Source: Ulva prolifera
Lineage: Eukaryota; Chlorophyta; Ulvophyceae; Ulvales; Ulvaceae
Direction: 5' to 3'
NCBI GenBank assembly: GCA_023078555.1
Contig: CM041203.1
Location: 1,197,481-1,261,480, forward strand
DNA: 64,000 bases
Shown: piece after piece, positions 11,832-26,000 of the stretch
Position numbering within the stretch: the first letter of the stretch is position 1
Layout of the letters: every line of letters begins with the position of its first letter
Program-made: the position numbers and the translations under genes
Notes under the pieces: model-generated
The model's input: only the letters and a program-made list of their open reading frames with translations
What the model was told of the DNA's origin: nothing
The model's database searches: none

Positions 11832-12401
11832 TTTTACTTATGATGTCGGTGTTGCACTATATACACGGACATTGCATAGTGCCCAACGGAGTCTAGAGAA
11901 TGTATGATGATAAATGATGCAGGCAATAGGGTTGTGAAAGTGGAGGCAACATAGATGGAAAATGTACGTATGAGGTAATGTAGTAGCTGCCATACATATT
12001 GAGTCGAACATTCTTGTATGTGTTTCAAGGACAAAGCAAGCAAAAGTCTGAGATGTGTATGCTTCAGAGAAGCAGCCTGCCATCCTGTTCCAACATTTAT
12101 CACACCCAGACATGTTATCAGTATTTCATGTTTATGTAGAGCACTGGTGTGAAATCTGCATAGTGTGACTCTTTGATGTGCCCTCATATCGGCCGTCTCC
12201 TTGTTGATGTCACCACTCTTCTCGCAACAATGAGTTGCAACGCACCATGCGCATGTTGAAAACTTGACGTTGCGGCATGTTGGGCAGCCTAAGCCTAATC
12301 TATGTAAATACGGGGCTCCACACGGATTGACCGCCGGCCGAGCGGGAGGCGGCATGCGCTGCTGCTGTGCCCGGACACATCGCCGACACGCGAGGTTGAG
12401 G
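11832..12401. other. intergenic, nothing recognised
   Basis: No gene seen. About 12018-12042 (TTTCAAGGACAAAGCAAGC) resembles 47875-47895 near the other coiled-coil copy, which suggests a shared repeat. Confidence 0.5.
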
Positions 12402-12749
12402 TGTCAGAAAAGCTATCATTTGTGCAGGTCAGGACGCGCAGTCCTTATTCAGGTCAGGTCAGGACAGCCAGCATCTCATACCTGCTGCGCACAGAGGTAG
12501 AACCGAGAGATGCTGAAGGGAAGTGCTAGTACCGGGAAACAGTAAAGAGAATGGTTACAGATCTCAGTGTGCACGAGCTTATATGCACACTGAACACTCA
12601 AGGTTACGGCGGGAAACCCTCGCGGGATCTCTCTCACTACATCGAGACAATCTCGGCTGGCGGCTTACCCCTGCACTGGATCCGCAGATCGTCCGTGCAT
12701 GGGTGCACCTGTCACCACACTGCTGCCTGCAGGCTCATGCATTGTGACA
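12402..12749 (-). repeat. 3' LTR of copia B (subtype i)
   Basis: 348 bases; reading the minus strand it starts TGTCACAATGCATG and ends TTTTCTGACA. It closely matches the LTRs of C and the right LTR of F. Confidence 0.9.
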
Positions 12750-15700
12750 CTCCCCCATAAACCCTGCTAAGTCTCCACTAGCTGGAGTTTATTACGAACT
12801 TCTTGCAGCCCCGCAGAGCAACTGAAAATGAATAAATCATCCACCCACAGAAAGATAAAGCAGCGACTGGTTTTACTGACATACAGTCCGGGATCACTCT
12901 GTGCGCACACAAATCCCAGTTCAGCCAAGACCTTTACTAAAGCTTTATGCCACTCGCGAGCGGCTTGCTTCAGGCCATACAGAGTCTTATGCAATTTCCA
13001 TACACGTGCTGTCCCGTCTGAAAAATACGGGGGCTGTTCAACGAAAACCTCTTCCTCCAGGTCACCGTTCAGGAAAGCACACTGTATATCTATATGCCTA
13101 ATCTCCAGATCCTCCTGAGCAGCTATTGACAGCAACACACGCAGTGTCGCATAACTACCAACAGGGGACCATGTCTCAAAGAAATCTACTCCTTCTACCT
13201 GAGAAAAACCACGAGCTACATATCGTGCCTTGTACCGCTGAATCTCACCAGCAGGCCCACGCTTGATCTTGAGCACCCATTTGCCCGAGATAGCCCGTTT
13301 GCCCGCAGGCAGATAGCACAACCTGAAGGTTCCGTGCTCACCCAGTGCATCCACCTCCTCTTGCATGGCACGCAGCCACGCATCCCTGTCTGGACCCGCG
13401 AGTCCTTCCTTCATAGAAGGCAGATCAGGGTCGGAAGGCTTCTGCTTCCTCGCGGCAGCTGCTCTGCGCGACCCACGACGCTGAGCATTCTGCTGCGCGC
13501 CAGACTCCACATGTTGAGGCTTCAGGCCTGCACAGGACACTCCACAGTCAGCCGCGGCTGATGTGTCCTGATCGCAAGCTGAAACATCAATAGCAACTAC
13601 AACTGTTTCACTACTAGCAATGTCAGAGCCCGCAGGCTCATGCATTTGTACAGCTGCTACATCCGCAGCCAATGGAACAAGGCGTCTGCGTACAAGAGGA
13701 TTGATTTTAATACGAGGTAAGGCAGCTGGAATGGCCCTCACCTCGTCAGGCAAATCAACCCCAACCGCGGCTGAGGGGTCCGGATCCTCTCCCCCTAATT
13801 CGGACCCGGTCTCCACCTCATCTGGCTCATCCTCCCAGAAGGGCCTCGGCGCCTCAGCTCCTCGCAAGGGCTGAGCAACTGCCCCCGCGCCAGATGCTGA
13901 GGCCGCTGCCGAATTACTCCCAGAGCGGACCCGCTGAGCCTCCAGATTCTGATGAGCCGCAGCTCTTTCATCATCTGAGACGGTGTAGTCCATGCGCTGT
14001 TCGTCATCGTCGTCATAGATGCCAGGGCTGTCATCATCGGACGGATCCTCCATGTCGTCATCAGACGCACTGACAGACATTTGAATGGGGAGCGCAACTT
14101 CTACACCAGGGTCGTGCAACACAGCATTGCACGTGACGACATACCGCGCGGTGCGAGAGGGCGTGGCGACAGGATGATGCACTTCGCCGTGAACACGAGG
14201 GGGAGCAGGGACGGCAGGGTGAGCAGCAGCTCTGGATATTGCACGCGTGCGATGCAAAGCTGCTCTGGCTATTTCCGGCGTTGCCCTAGCAGGGTCACGT
14301 CGGATAATCTCCGCAGAGGAGCCAGCTCCAAATCGTGGAGAGTACGCAGTGGGATCAGGGTCAGGGTTGTCCTGCCGGAATGTCATTTCCATGACAGGAA
14401 CCCTACCATGACCAGGGGGGGTGTGCAGCTGGTCACGCAGACGGCGCAACACTCCCCCATCATACGTGTGCTCTGCCGCGAAAGGAGGGACATCGGCGTC
14501 AGTCACACGCTCACCCTCATCGTCCCCCTCGAAAGCAACCGTATAGGAGTTCGCAAACTCCTTAGGTTCCCTCTTGTCCACAACGGCGGACGCATCGTAC
14601 TTGCGTACGTGCCGGATCATCTGATCCGCAGTGCACATCACCTGACGCACAACAAAAACCCTACCCCCAGGAACGTCCTGGGCGTACACACGCTGCATGC
14701 TGGGGCCTAACCCAGCCCCGACCCAGTATGCAGGCACACCCCGCGGGGACAACTTCCGCAGCTTGTCATCCCTAGGGTATGCATACACCTCAACCCCCCA
14801 TGGACGCTGCTGCCGCAGCAGATCTTGGAACACCTCAACGGAGGTGTCTCTGAAAAAGGCCATATAAGGAATGATATCCTTATCACAAGACCGCACTAAA
14901 AACTCATCTAATTCTGTCGTCGCAAGCAACTTGTACTTGCGTTTCTCCTCATCCCTCAACTTATCGCGCTCGGCCTTTTTCATGCGCTTACCTTTCCCCA
15001 GGCTCTTTTCAGCTTCGTCAACGTCCGCAGACGCATTGACAGCATGCTGAGCTTTCAGGCCCTTGAGGATGCTCGCCAGTTTGTCATGGTACAATGCCGA
15101 CGATGGCGTGAGATTGTGACCATGGACAACACTGGCGAGGCATTCTATCCACAGGAACAGAGGCAGGCCGCTCGCGAGCAGCGCAGCACGGAGTGACTCA
15201 AAGGCCACTCCGATCCTCCTCTCGATCATGCCATTACAGCGATGAGCGGCTGTGGGGGTCAAGCGGTGAGTGATGCCACGACGCTGGAGGTAGAGCTTTA
15301 AGGCCGCGACCATAAACTCTCCCCCTTTGTCGGTGTGTAGGATGCGCACACCCGGTTCACCTGGCTTCACCACATTCACCCGAATGCGTTCGATAATATA
15401 AGAGATCATGGCCGCAGCCTCACTCTTTTTGCGCAGACCTACCACGAAAGTATAACGGGTAAAGGCACACATCACAAACATAACATATTTCACACCACCA
15501 ATTCCTACTGGAGAGACAGGACCAGCTAAATCGGCGTGCAGTTGCTCACCAGGCCACTTGGCCTGGCCCATGAGCTCACGATCATTGGCAGAAAACTTGC
15601 CCGCAGGCACCTTGCCAATTCTGCAGCCGTGACACCGATTCCCCAGTGGCTCGGAATCGACATCCAAATTCAAATGACCATAAAATTCACTGTTAGATTG

Positions 15701-16491
15701 CATGCGCTTTAGAACCCAATTAGACTGATGAAAAGACAAGTGTGCTAGAAAAGCAGGTTCCAGCAAGTATGCATCATATGGGACCTCGGCTCCCCCAGCA
15801 TTGGGTCGCTTCAGGTCAATGGCCGCAACCGCCACATGATGCCACTGCTGTTGATCCTCAATAACTGAGGTTGGACTGCTCTGGTTAGACCAGACTACCC
15901 CCCTATTGACAGGCGCACCGACGAGAATAGGTTTGGTCTCTACTGCCATTTTAAACGCAAAGACAGGGTGACCATCCACATCTAGTTCCTGATATTTGGC
16001 ATCGTCCTCTACGTCGGTAGCCATATCACCCAGACCAGGGACATACAACACATTCCTACGCGTGTCTAAGAACATCTGCTCGTGTCTAAGACCCATCGTG
16101 CTGAGCAGGTTGTACGGACATTCAGGAGCATAGTATACACCGGGAATTTCCACATCCAGTGGATGCGTGTTCCCATGCTTGTCCACATAAGCACCCAGGT
16201 TCACCTGAATGGTTCCCCTGCCCATGATAGAAAGCTGCCCTGGTCCCGCGAGATTGGCAACTTTCTGACATGGGCCGTACTCAGTGAACATTTCCCGATT
16301 TCCTACTATATGCATGTCCGACCCACTATCAACAATGATGTTCCACGGCATGGACGCGTCCGGCTGTGGATACTTGGCAGCCATTTCAATAGTGCAAACA
16401 TCTCTGGCCGCAGCCTGTTTGCATTGGGGGCAGTTCGCACGCAAATGTCCCTTCTTCTTGCAGAAGAAACAGGTCCTGGTCTCCTCGCGAT
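12402..16491 (-). mobile_element. Ty1/copia retrotransposon B, truncated
   Basis: Minus-strand fossil of the same copia family. From right to left: gag zinc knuckle (CFFCKKKGHLRANC, near 16460), protease (DSGSDMHIVG, near 16320), integrase (HTDKGGEF near 15335), linker, and part of the RT (WVDD near 12830), then the purine tract and 3' LTR at 12402-12749. The 5' LTR and most of gag are absent, and the right end is fused to gypsy sequence. Broken, with few breaks apart from the missing ends. Confidence 0.9.
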
Positions 16492-16501
16492 AAGGCCCTC
16501 A

Positions 16502-16848
16502 TGTCACAATGCATGAGCCTGCGGGCAGCAGTGTGGTGACAGGTGCACCCATGCACGGACGATCCGCGGATCCAGTGCAGGGGTAAGCCGCCAGCCGAGA
16601 TTGTCTCGATGTAGTGAGAGAGATCCCGTGAGGATTCCCGCTGTAACCTTGTGTGTTCAGTGTGCATATAAGCATGTGCACACTGAGATCTGTAACCATT
16701 CTCCTTACTGTTTCCCGGTACTAGCACTTCTCCTCAGCATCTCTCGGTTCTACCTCTGTGCGCAGCAGGTATGAGATGCTGGCTGTCCTGACCTGACCTG
16801 AACAAGGACTGCGCGTCCTGACCTGCACAAATGATAGCTTTTCTGACA
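16502..16848 (+). repeat. 5' LTR of copia C (subtype i)
   Basis: 347 bases, TGTCACAATG...TTTTCTGACA. The TATA-like CATATAAG lies between the arms AGTGTG and GTGCACACT. Confidence 0.92.
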
Positions 16849-19800
16849 TGGTATCGATGATGTAAGCGTTATGTCTGTTTATGGTCTCGTTCAGGAAGCC
16901 GTCGGCCAATGTCTGTGCGCAGACACGGCGGGCATTCCACTGTTCTGCCGGCGCTCAGACTGCGGTCAAAAGCGCAGGCATCATTTAGCTCTCTCGTAGT
17001 ATATTGTTGTTAGACACAATTCGAGAAGCTTGTTTTAATGATCAGCGCTAAGAAAAGCGAACGCGTTCGCTTATTTTCTCAACCTGTCGGCTTGCGAGCC
17101 ATCCCACCGGTTAGTTGCTGCGCGCAACAAACAACCGTCTGTCCTAATGCAGGATGTCTCTCTCAATTGCCAACTCCAACGCCAACTCTCCTCGCGAGGA
17201 GAGGCGTGACGATGCTGACCGGCAGCCTCTCGTCGACAGGGACGCTGACCAGCAGCTCCCTGACGGAGAACAGCCTGCGGGTATGTTGCTCCGGGGCGGC
17301 CGAATTGTCCGGCCACGACCCTCTTCCCACACTGGGTAGAGCAGCCAGCAGGCGACTCTTTCCTCTCATGTTGTGAACGATCCTGGTCACACTGAGTCAC
17401 TCATATCACTCGAAACGTTAACCGAGGCGCTGCGTGCATCTCGGGGGCGTAGCGAACCTGATTTGACTAAAGGGAAATTGCCTGAGTGGAATCACAAGAC
17501 TGAAAGTTTCGTTGCGTACGAACAGAAAGTCTCTTTGTGGTTAGGTCAGTTCGAGTTAGATCATTTGTTGCAGCACGCACCGTCTGCGGACGAACAGCGT
17601 GTTCACGCTAGGGCGAGGACACAGGTCCTAATGTCTTTGCCTGACGCGGATAGGACGACTGTCTATCGCATGTCGCACTTGTGTGAAGCATGGTCTTACT
17701 TGACTGCCAAGTACAGACCTAGCACTGAAGCCGAAATCCACAGACTGTGGAGTCGGTTTAATTCTTTGTCACAAAACAATAAAGATGTTGCGACATATTG
17801 TGGTGATGTGATGAGTGTTTACACTCAACTGGAGGCACTAGGTGCCGATGTGGGCCAGCGATGGCTAAGATTGAAACTGTTAGAGGTGGGGGAGGAGTTC
17901 AACGCTGTGCGCGGCGAAGTTCAACACTCCTCCCCTCATGTGATAATATCACGTTTGACTGAGCATGCTGATTTGCTCAAACAACAGCGGTCGCTGCAGG
18001 CTAGGTCTGGGGCGCCCGCGGGCAAACCTGGCCATGGCTGGCGCAAGCAGCACCGTGGTGATGGCCCTGTGGTCGCTGCTCTCGCAGCTGGCCAGGCTCC
18101 TCGCGAGGAGACCAGGACCTGTTTCTTCTGCAAGAAGAAGGGACATTTGCGTGCGAACTGCCCCCAACGCAAACAGGCTGCGGCCAAAGATGTTTGCACT
18201 GTAGAAATGCCTGACAAGTATCCACAGCCGGACGCGTCCATGCCGTGGAACATCATTGTTGATAGTGGGTCGGACATGCATATAGTAGGAAGTCGGGAAA
18301 TGTTCACTGAGTACGGCCCATGTCAGAAAGTTGCCAATCTCGCGGGACCAGGGCAGCTTTCTATCATGGGCAGGGGAACCATTCAGGTGAACCTGGGTGC
18401 TTATGTGGACAAGCATGGGAATAAGCATCCACTGGATGTGGAAATTCCTGGTGTATACTATGCTCCTGAATGTCCGTACAACCTGCTCAGCACGATGGGT
18501 CTTAGACACGAGCAGATGTTCTTAGACACGCGTAGGAATGTGTTGTATGTCCCTGGTCTGGGTGATATGGCTACCGACGTAGAGGACGATGCCAAATATC
18601 AGGAACTAGATGTGGATGGTCACCCTGTCTTCGCGTTTAAAATGGCAGTAGAGACCAAACCTATTCTCGTCGGTGCGCCTGTCAATAAGGGGGTAGTCTG
18701 GTCTAACCAGAGCAGTCTGACCTCAGTCGTTGAGGATCAACAGCAGTGGCATCATGTGGCGGTCGCGGCCATTGACCTACAGCGACCCAATGCTGGGGGA
18801 GCTGAGGTCCCGCATGATGCATACTTGCTGGAACCTGCTTTTCTAGCACACTTGTCTTTTCACCAGTCAAATTGGGTCCTAAAGCGCATGCAATCTAACA
18901 GTGAATTTTATGGTCATTTGAATTTGGATGTCGATTCCGAGCCACTAGGGAATCGGTGTCACGGCTGCAGAATTGGCAAAGTGCCTGCGGGCAAGTTCTC
19001 CGCCAATGATCGTGAGCTCATGGGCCAGGCCAAGTGGCCTGGTGAGCAACTGCATGCCGATTTAGCTGGTCCTGTCTCTCCAGTAGGAATTGGTGGTGTG
19101 AAATATGTTTTGTTTGTGATGTGTGCCTTTACCCGTTACACTTTCGTGGTCGGTCTGCGCAAAAAGAGTGAGGCTGCGGCCATGATCTCTTATATTATCG
19201 AACGCATTCGGGTGAATGTGGTGAAGCCAGGTGAACCGGGTGTGCGCATCCTACACACCGACAAAGGGGGAGAGTTTATGGTCGCGGCCTTAAAACTCTA
19301 CCTCCAGCGTCGTGGCATCACTCACCGCTTGACCCCCACAGCCGCTCATCGCTGTAATGGCATGATCGAGAGGAGGATCGGAGTGGCCTTTGAGTCACTC
19401 CGTGCTGTGCTGCTCGCGAGCGGCCTGCCTCTGTTCCTGTGGATAGAATGCCTCGCCAGCGTTGTTCATGGTCACAATCTCACGCCGTCGTCGGCATTGT
19501 ACCATGACAAACTGGCGAGCATCCTCAAGGGCCTGAAAGCTCAGCATGCTGTCAATGCGTCTGCGGACGTTGACGAAGCTGAAAAGAGCCTGGGGAAAGG
19601 TAAGCGCATGAAAAAGGCCGAGCGCGATAAGTTGAGGGATGAGGAGAAACGCAAGTACAAGTTGCTTGCGACGACAGAATTAGATGAGTTTTTAGTGCGG
19701 TCTTGTGATAAGGATATCATTCCTTATATGGCCTTTTTCAGAGACACCTCCGTTGAGGTGTTCCAAGATCTGCTGCAGCAGCAGCGTCCATGGGGGGTTG

Positions 19801-22729
19801 AAGTGTATGCATACCCTAGGGATGACAAGCTGCGGAAGTTGTCCCCGCGGGGTGTGCCTGCATACTGGGTCGGGGCTGGGTTAGGCCCCAGCATGCAGCG
19901 TGTGTACGCCCAGGACGTTCCTGGGGGTAGGGTTTTTGTTGTGCGTCAGGTGATGTGCACTGCGGATCAGATGATCCGGCACGTACGCAAGTACGATGCG
20001 TCCGCCGTTGTGGACAAGAGGGAACCTAAGGAGTTTGCGAACTCATATACGGTTGCTTTTGAGGGGGACGATGAGGGTGAGCGTGTGACTGACGCCGATG
20101 TCCCTCCTTTCGCGGCAGAGCACACGTATGATGGGGGAGTGTTGCGCCGTCTGCGTGACCAGCTTCACACCCCCCCTGGTCATGGTAGGGTTCCTGTCAT
20201 GGAAATGACATTCCGGCAGGACAACCCTGACCCTGATCCTACTGCGTACTCTCCACGGTTTGGAGCTGGCTCCTCTGCGGAGATTATCCGACGTGACCCT
20301 GCTAGGGCAACACCGGAAGTAGCCAGAGCAGCTTTGCATCACACGCGTGCAATGTCCAGAGCTGCTGCTCAACCTGCCGTCCCTGCTCCCCCTCGTGTTC
20401 ACGGCGAAGTGCATCATCCTGTCGCCACGCCCTCTCGCACCGCGCGGTATGTTGTCACGCGCAATGCTGTGTTGCACGACCCTGGTGTAGAAGTTGCGTT
20501 CCCCATTCAAATGTCTGTCAGTGCGTCTAATGACGACATGGAGGATCCGTCCGATGATGACAGTCCTGGCATCTATGACGACGATGACGAACAGCGCATG
20601 AAATACACCGTCTCAGATGATGAAAGAGCTGCGGCTCATCAGAATCTGGAGGCTCAGCGGGTCCGTTCCGGAACTAATTCGGCAGCGGCCTCAGCATCTG
20701 GCGCGGGGGCAGTTGCTCAGCCCTTGCGAGGAGCTGAGGCGCCGAGGCCCTTCTGGGAGGATGAGCCAGATGAGGTGGAGACCGGGTCCGACTTAGGGGG
20801 AGAGGATCCGGACCCCTCAGCCGCGGTTGGGGTTGATTTGCCTGACGAGGTGAGGGCCATTCCAGCTGCCTTACCTCGTATTAAAATCAACCCTCTTGTA
20901 CGCAGACGCCTTGTTCCATTGGCTGCGGATGTAGCAGCTGTACAAATGCATGAGCCTGCGGGCTCTGACATTGCTAGTAGTGAAACAGTTGTAGCTGCTA
21001 TTGATGTTTCAGCTTGCGATCAGGACACATCAGCCGCGGCTGACTGTGGAGTGTCCTGTGCAGGCCTGAAGCCTCAGCATGTGGAGTCTGGTGAGCAGCA
21101 GAATGCTCAGCGTCGTGGGTCGCGCAGAGCAGCTGCCGCCAGGAAGCAGAAGCCCTCCGACCCTGATATGCCTTCTTTGAAGGAAGCGCTCGCGAGTGCT
21201 GACAGGGATGCATGGCTGCGTGCCATGCAGGAGGAAGTAGATGCACTGGGTGAGCACGGAACCTTCGGGTTGTGCTATCTGCCTGCGGGCAAACGGGCTA
21301 TCTCGGGCAAATGGGTGCTCAAGATCAAGCGTGGGCCTGCTGGCGAGGTTCAGCGGTATAAGGCACGATATGTAGCTCGTGGTTTTTCTCAGGTAGAAGG
21401 TATAGACTTTTTTGAGACTTGGTCTCCTGTCGGTAGTTATGCGACACTGCGTGTGTTGCTGTCAGTTGCTGCTCAGGAAGACTTAGAGATTAGGCACATA
21501 GACATTCAGTGCGCTTTTCTGAATGGTGAGCTAGAAGAAGAAGTGTTCGTTGAACAGCCCCCGTTCTTCACTGACGGGACAGCACGTGTCTGGAGATTGC
21601 ATAAAACCCTGTATGGCCTGAAGCAAGCTGCTCGCGAGTGGCATAAAGCTTTAATCAAGGTCTTAGCTGAGATGGGATTTGTGTGCGCACAAAGTGATCC
21701 CGGACTGTATGTCAGAACATCTGGTCGCTGCTTTATTTTCTTATGGGTCGATGACTTGTTCATATTTAGTAGCTCTGCGGGGTTACAAGAACTTGTCGAC
21801 ATCATTCTCACAAAATTTGAGGGCAGAGACTTAGGTGAACTTGCATGGGCACTTGGCACAGAGATCATGCGTGATCGCAAGGCCAAAACAATCATCATGA
21901 CACAACGAAACAAAATTCGAAACTTGCTTGAAAAGTACAGTATGTCTGACTGTCGCAAATCTCCCACTCCCTTAGTGCCGCGGCAACAACTAAGGAGTGC
22001 GAAAGAGCATCCTGACCTGGAGAAAGCCAGTGCTGCTGAGCATTCCAGGTTCATGAGTGCTGTAGGAAGCATCCAGTATATTGCAGGAGTGACACGACCT
22101 GACCTGAGCTATGTGGCACATGCCCTGGCCCGGCACATGTCTAGTAGTCTAAAGGAACATTGGTCTGCCGTGCAACATGTTCTGAGATACCTGCAGTCCA
22201 CAAAGAATTTAGGAATAAAGTTTATAGGCTCTGAGGGACACGGGTGTTTGTTAGAGGCTTATTCAGATGCAGATTTTGCGAACTCTGCTGATCTGAAAAG
22301 CGTGTCTGGTATGGTTATTCGGGTGCATGGGAACTGTGTTCTCTGGCGTTCGAAGAAGCAGAGTATAGTGGCTGGGGATACAACAGAGGCTGAGCTCATC
22401 GCGATGAGTGCAACAGCCAACGAGTTGATGTGAGTGAAGCAGTTGCTTCTCGATCTGAAACTCGTCCCACATAAGCCGACTCTGTGGGGTGACAATAAGA
22501 GTGCCAATATCTTGGCTGTGAATGCTGTGTCCACTGACAGATCCAAGCACATTCGTGTGCGGCACTTGCGAGTGCGGGAATATGTCCAGATGGATGAACT
22601 TAAGGTAGCATGGGTAGGCACTGTTGATCAGTTAGCGGATGTGTTTACTAAAGTGCTGCCCGGACCTGCTTTGTTAGAAGTTCGTAATAAACTCCAGCTA
22701 GTGGAGACGTAGCAGGGTTTATGGGGGAG

Positions 22730-23077
22730 TGTCACAATGCATGAGCCTGCGGGCAGGAGTGTGGTGACAGGTGCACCCATGCACGGACGATCCGCGGATC
22801 CAGTGCAGGGGTAAGCCGCCAGCCGAGATTGTCTCGATGTAGTGAGAGAGATCCCGTGAGGGTTTCCCGCCGTAACCTTGTGTGTTCAGTGTGCATATAA
22901 GCATGTGCACACTGAGATCTGTAACCATTCTCCTTACTGTTTCCCGGTACTAGCACTTCTCCTCAGCATCTCTCGGTTCTACCTCTGTGCGCAGCAGGTA
23001 TGAGATGCTGGCTGTCCTGACCTGACCTGAACAAGGACTGCGCGTCCTGACCTGCACAAATGATAGCTTTTCTGACA
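22730..23077 (+). repeat. 3' LTR of copia C (subtype i)
   Basis: 348 bases, preceded by the purine tract TATGGGGGAG. It differs from the 5' LTR at about four places by eye. Confidence 0.92.
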
Positions 23078-26000
23078 CCCTCAAGCAACTCAGACAGTTT
23101 GTCCAGTCCTAACGGAAAAGCGTCATCGGGAGGTGTTTCAGCGCGGCTACGCCAGAACTCCCGTATGTGCGACTCGCACTCGTGCAACAGCATGGCGTCA
23201 TGCCAGCCGTATCCACCGCCAATCCAGTGCACTTTGTATTGTCGTCGTGGAGTGTCTCTGGTCTCAGAGATGTAATCCACTGCCCACTGCAGCTCATCTT
23301 CCGAGACCTCGGGGATGACTGGTGGCTGATAAGTCCCATCGCTGTGGAATCTTTTCAGTGACGACACATGAACCACGTTGTGCTTCCTGTGCAAGGGTGC
23401 AGGCAAATGCACACGGTAACTGAGCCTGTGCGTGCCTATGACCTCCGTGATTCGGAACGGTCCGAGCCATCGCGGCGCGAGCTTAAGCTTAAGCCCCTTC
23501 TCTATGCGGAAATGCTTGATGTTGATCAGTACTTGATCTCCCACCTCAAGCGGCTCTGCTGGCCTCCTTCGGCGGTCAGCCGAGGCCTTCTGTCTAGCCT
23601 GAGCTGCCGCTATGCAAGTCTTTGCATGCTGCAATTGCTCTGACCACTTACCAACGAAGCTGTTCACCGCTGGATTTGCCTTTCGCAGATACAGAGCGAC
23701 AGGCGTGTCCGGATTCTGTCCGTAGTTCAGCATGAACGGCGTGTTGCCGATCGTGCTGTTGAATGCATTGTTCATCGCAAATTCAGCGACTGGCAATAGC
23801 GCGTCCCAGTTCGTCTGGGTGCCATTCACAAAGTGCCGCAAAGTATCTTCTAAGATCCCATTAGCATTCTCTGTCTGGCCATCCGATTGCGGATGATGAC
23901 TGGATGTCTTATTGTGCTCGATGCCGAAGTGTTCACACATCAGCTGCCAGAATTCACTCTGGACTCGCACGTCTCGATCGGATACAATGTCGCTTGGTAT
24001 ACCATGCAGCTTCCAGACATGTTCCTCGAACAGCTGGACAAGCCCACAAGACGTGACTGTCTTTGTGGATGGCGCCAAGTGAACCATCTTAGACAGACGG
24101 TCGACGAAGACCACGATCGTATCATGACCTTTCTGCGTACGCGGCAGGTCAGTGATTAGGTCCATGGACACAGATTCCCATCTGCGACTCGGGACAGGCA
24201 AGGGACTCAGCAAGCCTTGCGGCTTTTGAGTCGATGCTTTCACTCGCTGGCAAGAATCACAATTCTTGATGAATGCAGCAACGTCTTTGCTGACACATTC
24301 CCAGTGAAACACCTCTCGGACCTTGCGTGCCGTGCGTGCAATGCCATAGTGGCCACAGTGCGGTGGCGAGTGCATTGCGTCTACGCACTCACTCCGTAAT
24401 GTATCTACATTCGGAATGTATAACTGGTCTTTCTTAGTCCAGTATAGCCCATCGTCTTTCCGCACAAGGTCCAGCTTATCAAAGCGTGGCTTGTTGTCAC
24501 GCTGCATAGCCTCGTAGCCCTGTTGGCAATGGGCGAAGAGATCTTTGACTAAATAGCCTTTGATCGTTTGAGCTACGCCATGACCCATATCTGTTACTGC
24601 GTTCATATGCACACGACGACCGTCACCCCCCCGTTGCGAAGTGTGCGACCCGCACACAACATCAGTAAAGTAGGAACAGGTGGCGCCGCGAGCATTGAAA
24701 GTCGTAGCGGGATCCAAGCGTTGGATATAGCGGCCACCGACTTGTAGCAGAGCAAAGTGGGCTGGCGAGCGTGACAGCGGATCCGCGACGTTCGTAGCAC
24801 CAGGTCTGTATTTCCACACATAATTGTATGCAGAAGACTCGTACAACCAGCGTGCACGACGTTTTAGCGTATGCGGATTGGTCGACGTATCTACGTACGT
24901 GTTGGGCTGGTGATCGGTCTCGATCGTAAATGGCTCTGAAGTGCCCTCCTGGTAACACCGCCACTCGCGCAAAGCATACACTACCGCCAGCATTTCAATG
25001 TCTGACGCGCTGTAACCTGCTTCGGCACCAGTAAGCTTCTTAGAATAGAACGCGATGGGGTGTCGCTGCTGGAGTAGTGCACCGCCCACTGCCGGTGCAG
25101 CCGAACATGCGTCGACTACGACTGTAAAAGGCTTAGAGAAATCAGGCAGTGCTAGGACAGGTGCTGACACCAACGCAGCTTTCAGAGCAGCGAAGGCGTC
25201 TGCGCATCGCTGTGTCCATGTGCCTTTGAATGACGTCTCGACTTGGCGTGCCTCCTCTGTTGAGAGCTTGCCCCATTGCAGAAGGCGTCCCTTTCGATCG
25301 CTAGCGTCTATGCCCTTCAACAGATCAGTCAGTGGGCACGCTATGCGTGCGTATCCGCGGATGTACCGTCGGAAGTAGTTGGCCAGTCCTAAGAAGCTGC
25401 GCACTTCATATACAGAGCGAGGTGGGGGCCAGTCTGTTACAACAGACACCTTCGCCGGATCAGGCTTGATCCCCTCTGAGGACAGTATGTGGCCCAGGAA
25501 ACGTAGTTCCTGCTTAAAGAACTCACTCTTTGTGAGCCGGGCTTTGTAGTTGTGTTTGCGCAGAACACCTAGTACTATCCGGATGTGTTCCATGTGCTCC
25601 CTTGGTTTTCGAATATATGAGGATATCGTCTAGATATACGCACACAAATTTATTCAGCTGCTTGCCAAAGATTCTGTTCATTTCGGCTTGAAAGACAGCT
25701 GGCGCATTACAGAGCCCGAATGGCAGTACTCGCCATTCAAATTTCCCGATGTGTGTGTTGAAGGCCGTCTTTTCCCAATCTTTGGGATGCAGACCAATCT
25801 GATGGTACCCGCTGGTCAGGTCAATGGACGAAAAGCATTTCGCTCCACCCGGGTTATCCAGAAGGTCCTCCACACGAGGCATGGGATACTTATTCTTATG
25901 TGTGAGTTTGTTCAGCTCGCGATAGTCGATGCACATACGCAGAGTGCCATCAGGCTTCGGGGCGAACAACACCGGGGCTCCGTAAGCCGAGGATGAGGGG

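Larger units (their letters stand above)
16502..23077 (+). mobile_element. Ty1/copia retrotransposon C, full length
   Basis: 6.58-kb element with both LTRs, flanked by CCCTCA on both sides (16496-16501 and 23078-23083), a target duplication. The PBS region TGGTATCGATGATG follows the 5' LTR and resembles the initiator-Met type used by copia. Parts in order: gag with CCHC knuckle (near 18125), protease (near 18260), integrase (near 18970-19280), acidic linker, RT (near 21330-21770), RNase H (near 22265), purine tract, 3' LTR. The two LTRs differ at only a few positions by eye, so the insertion is recent. Nearly whole, with perhaps one or two breaks. Confidence 0.93.
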
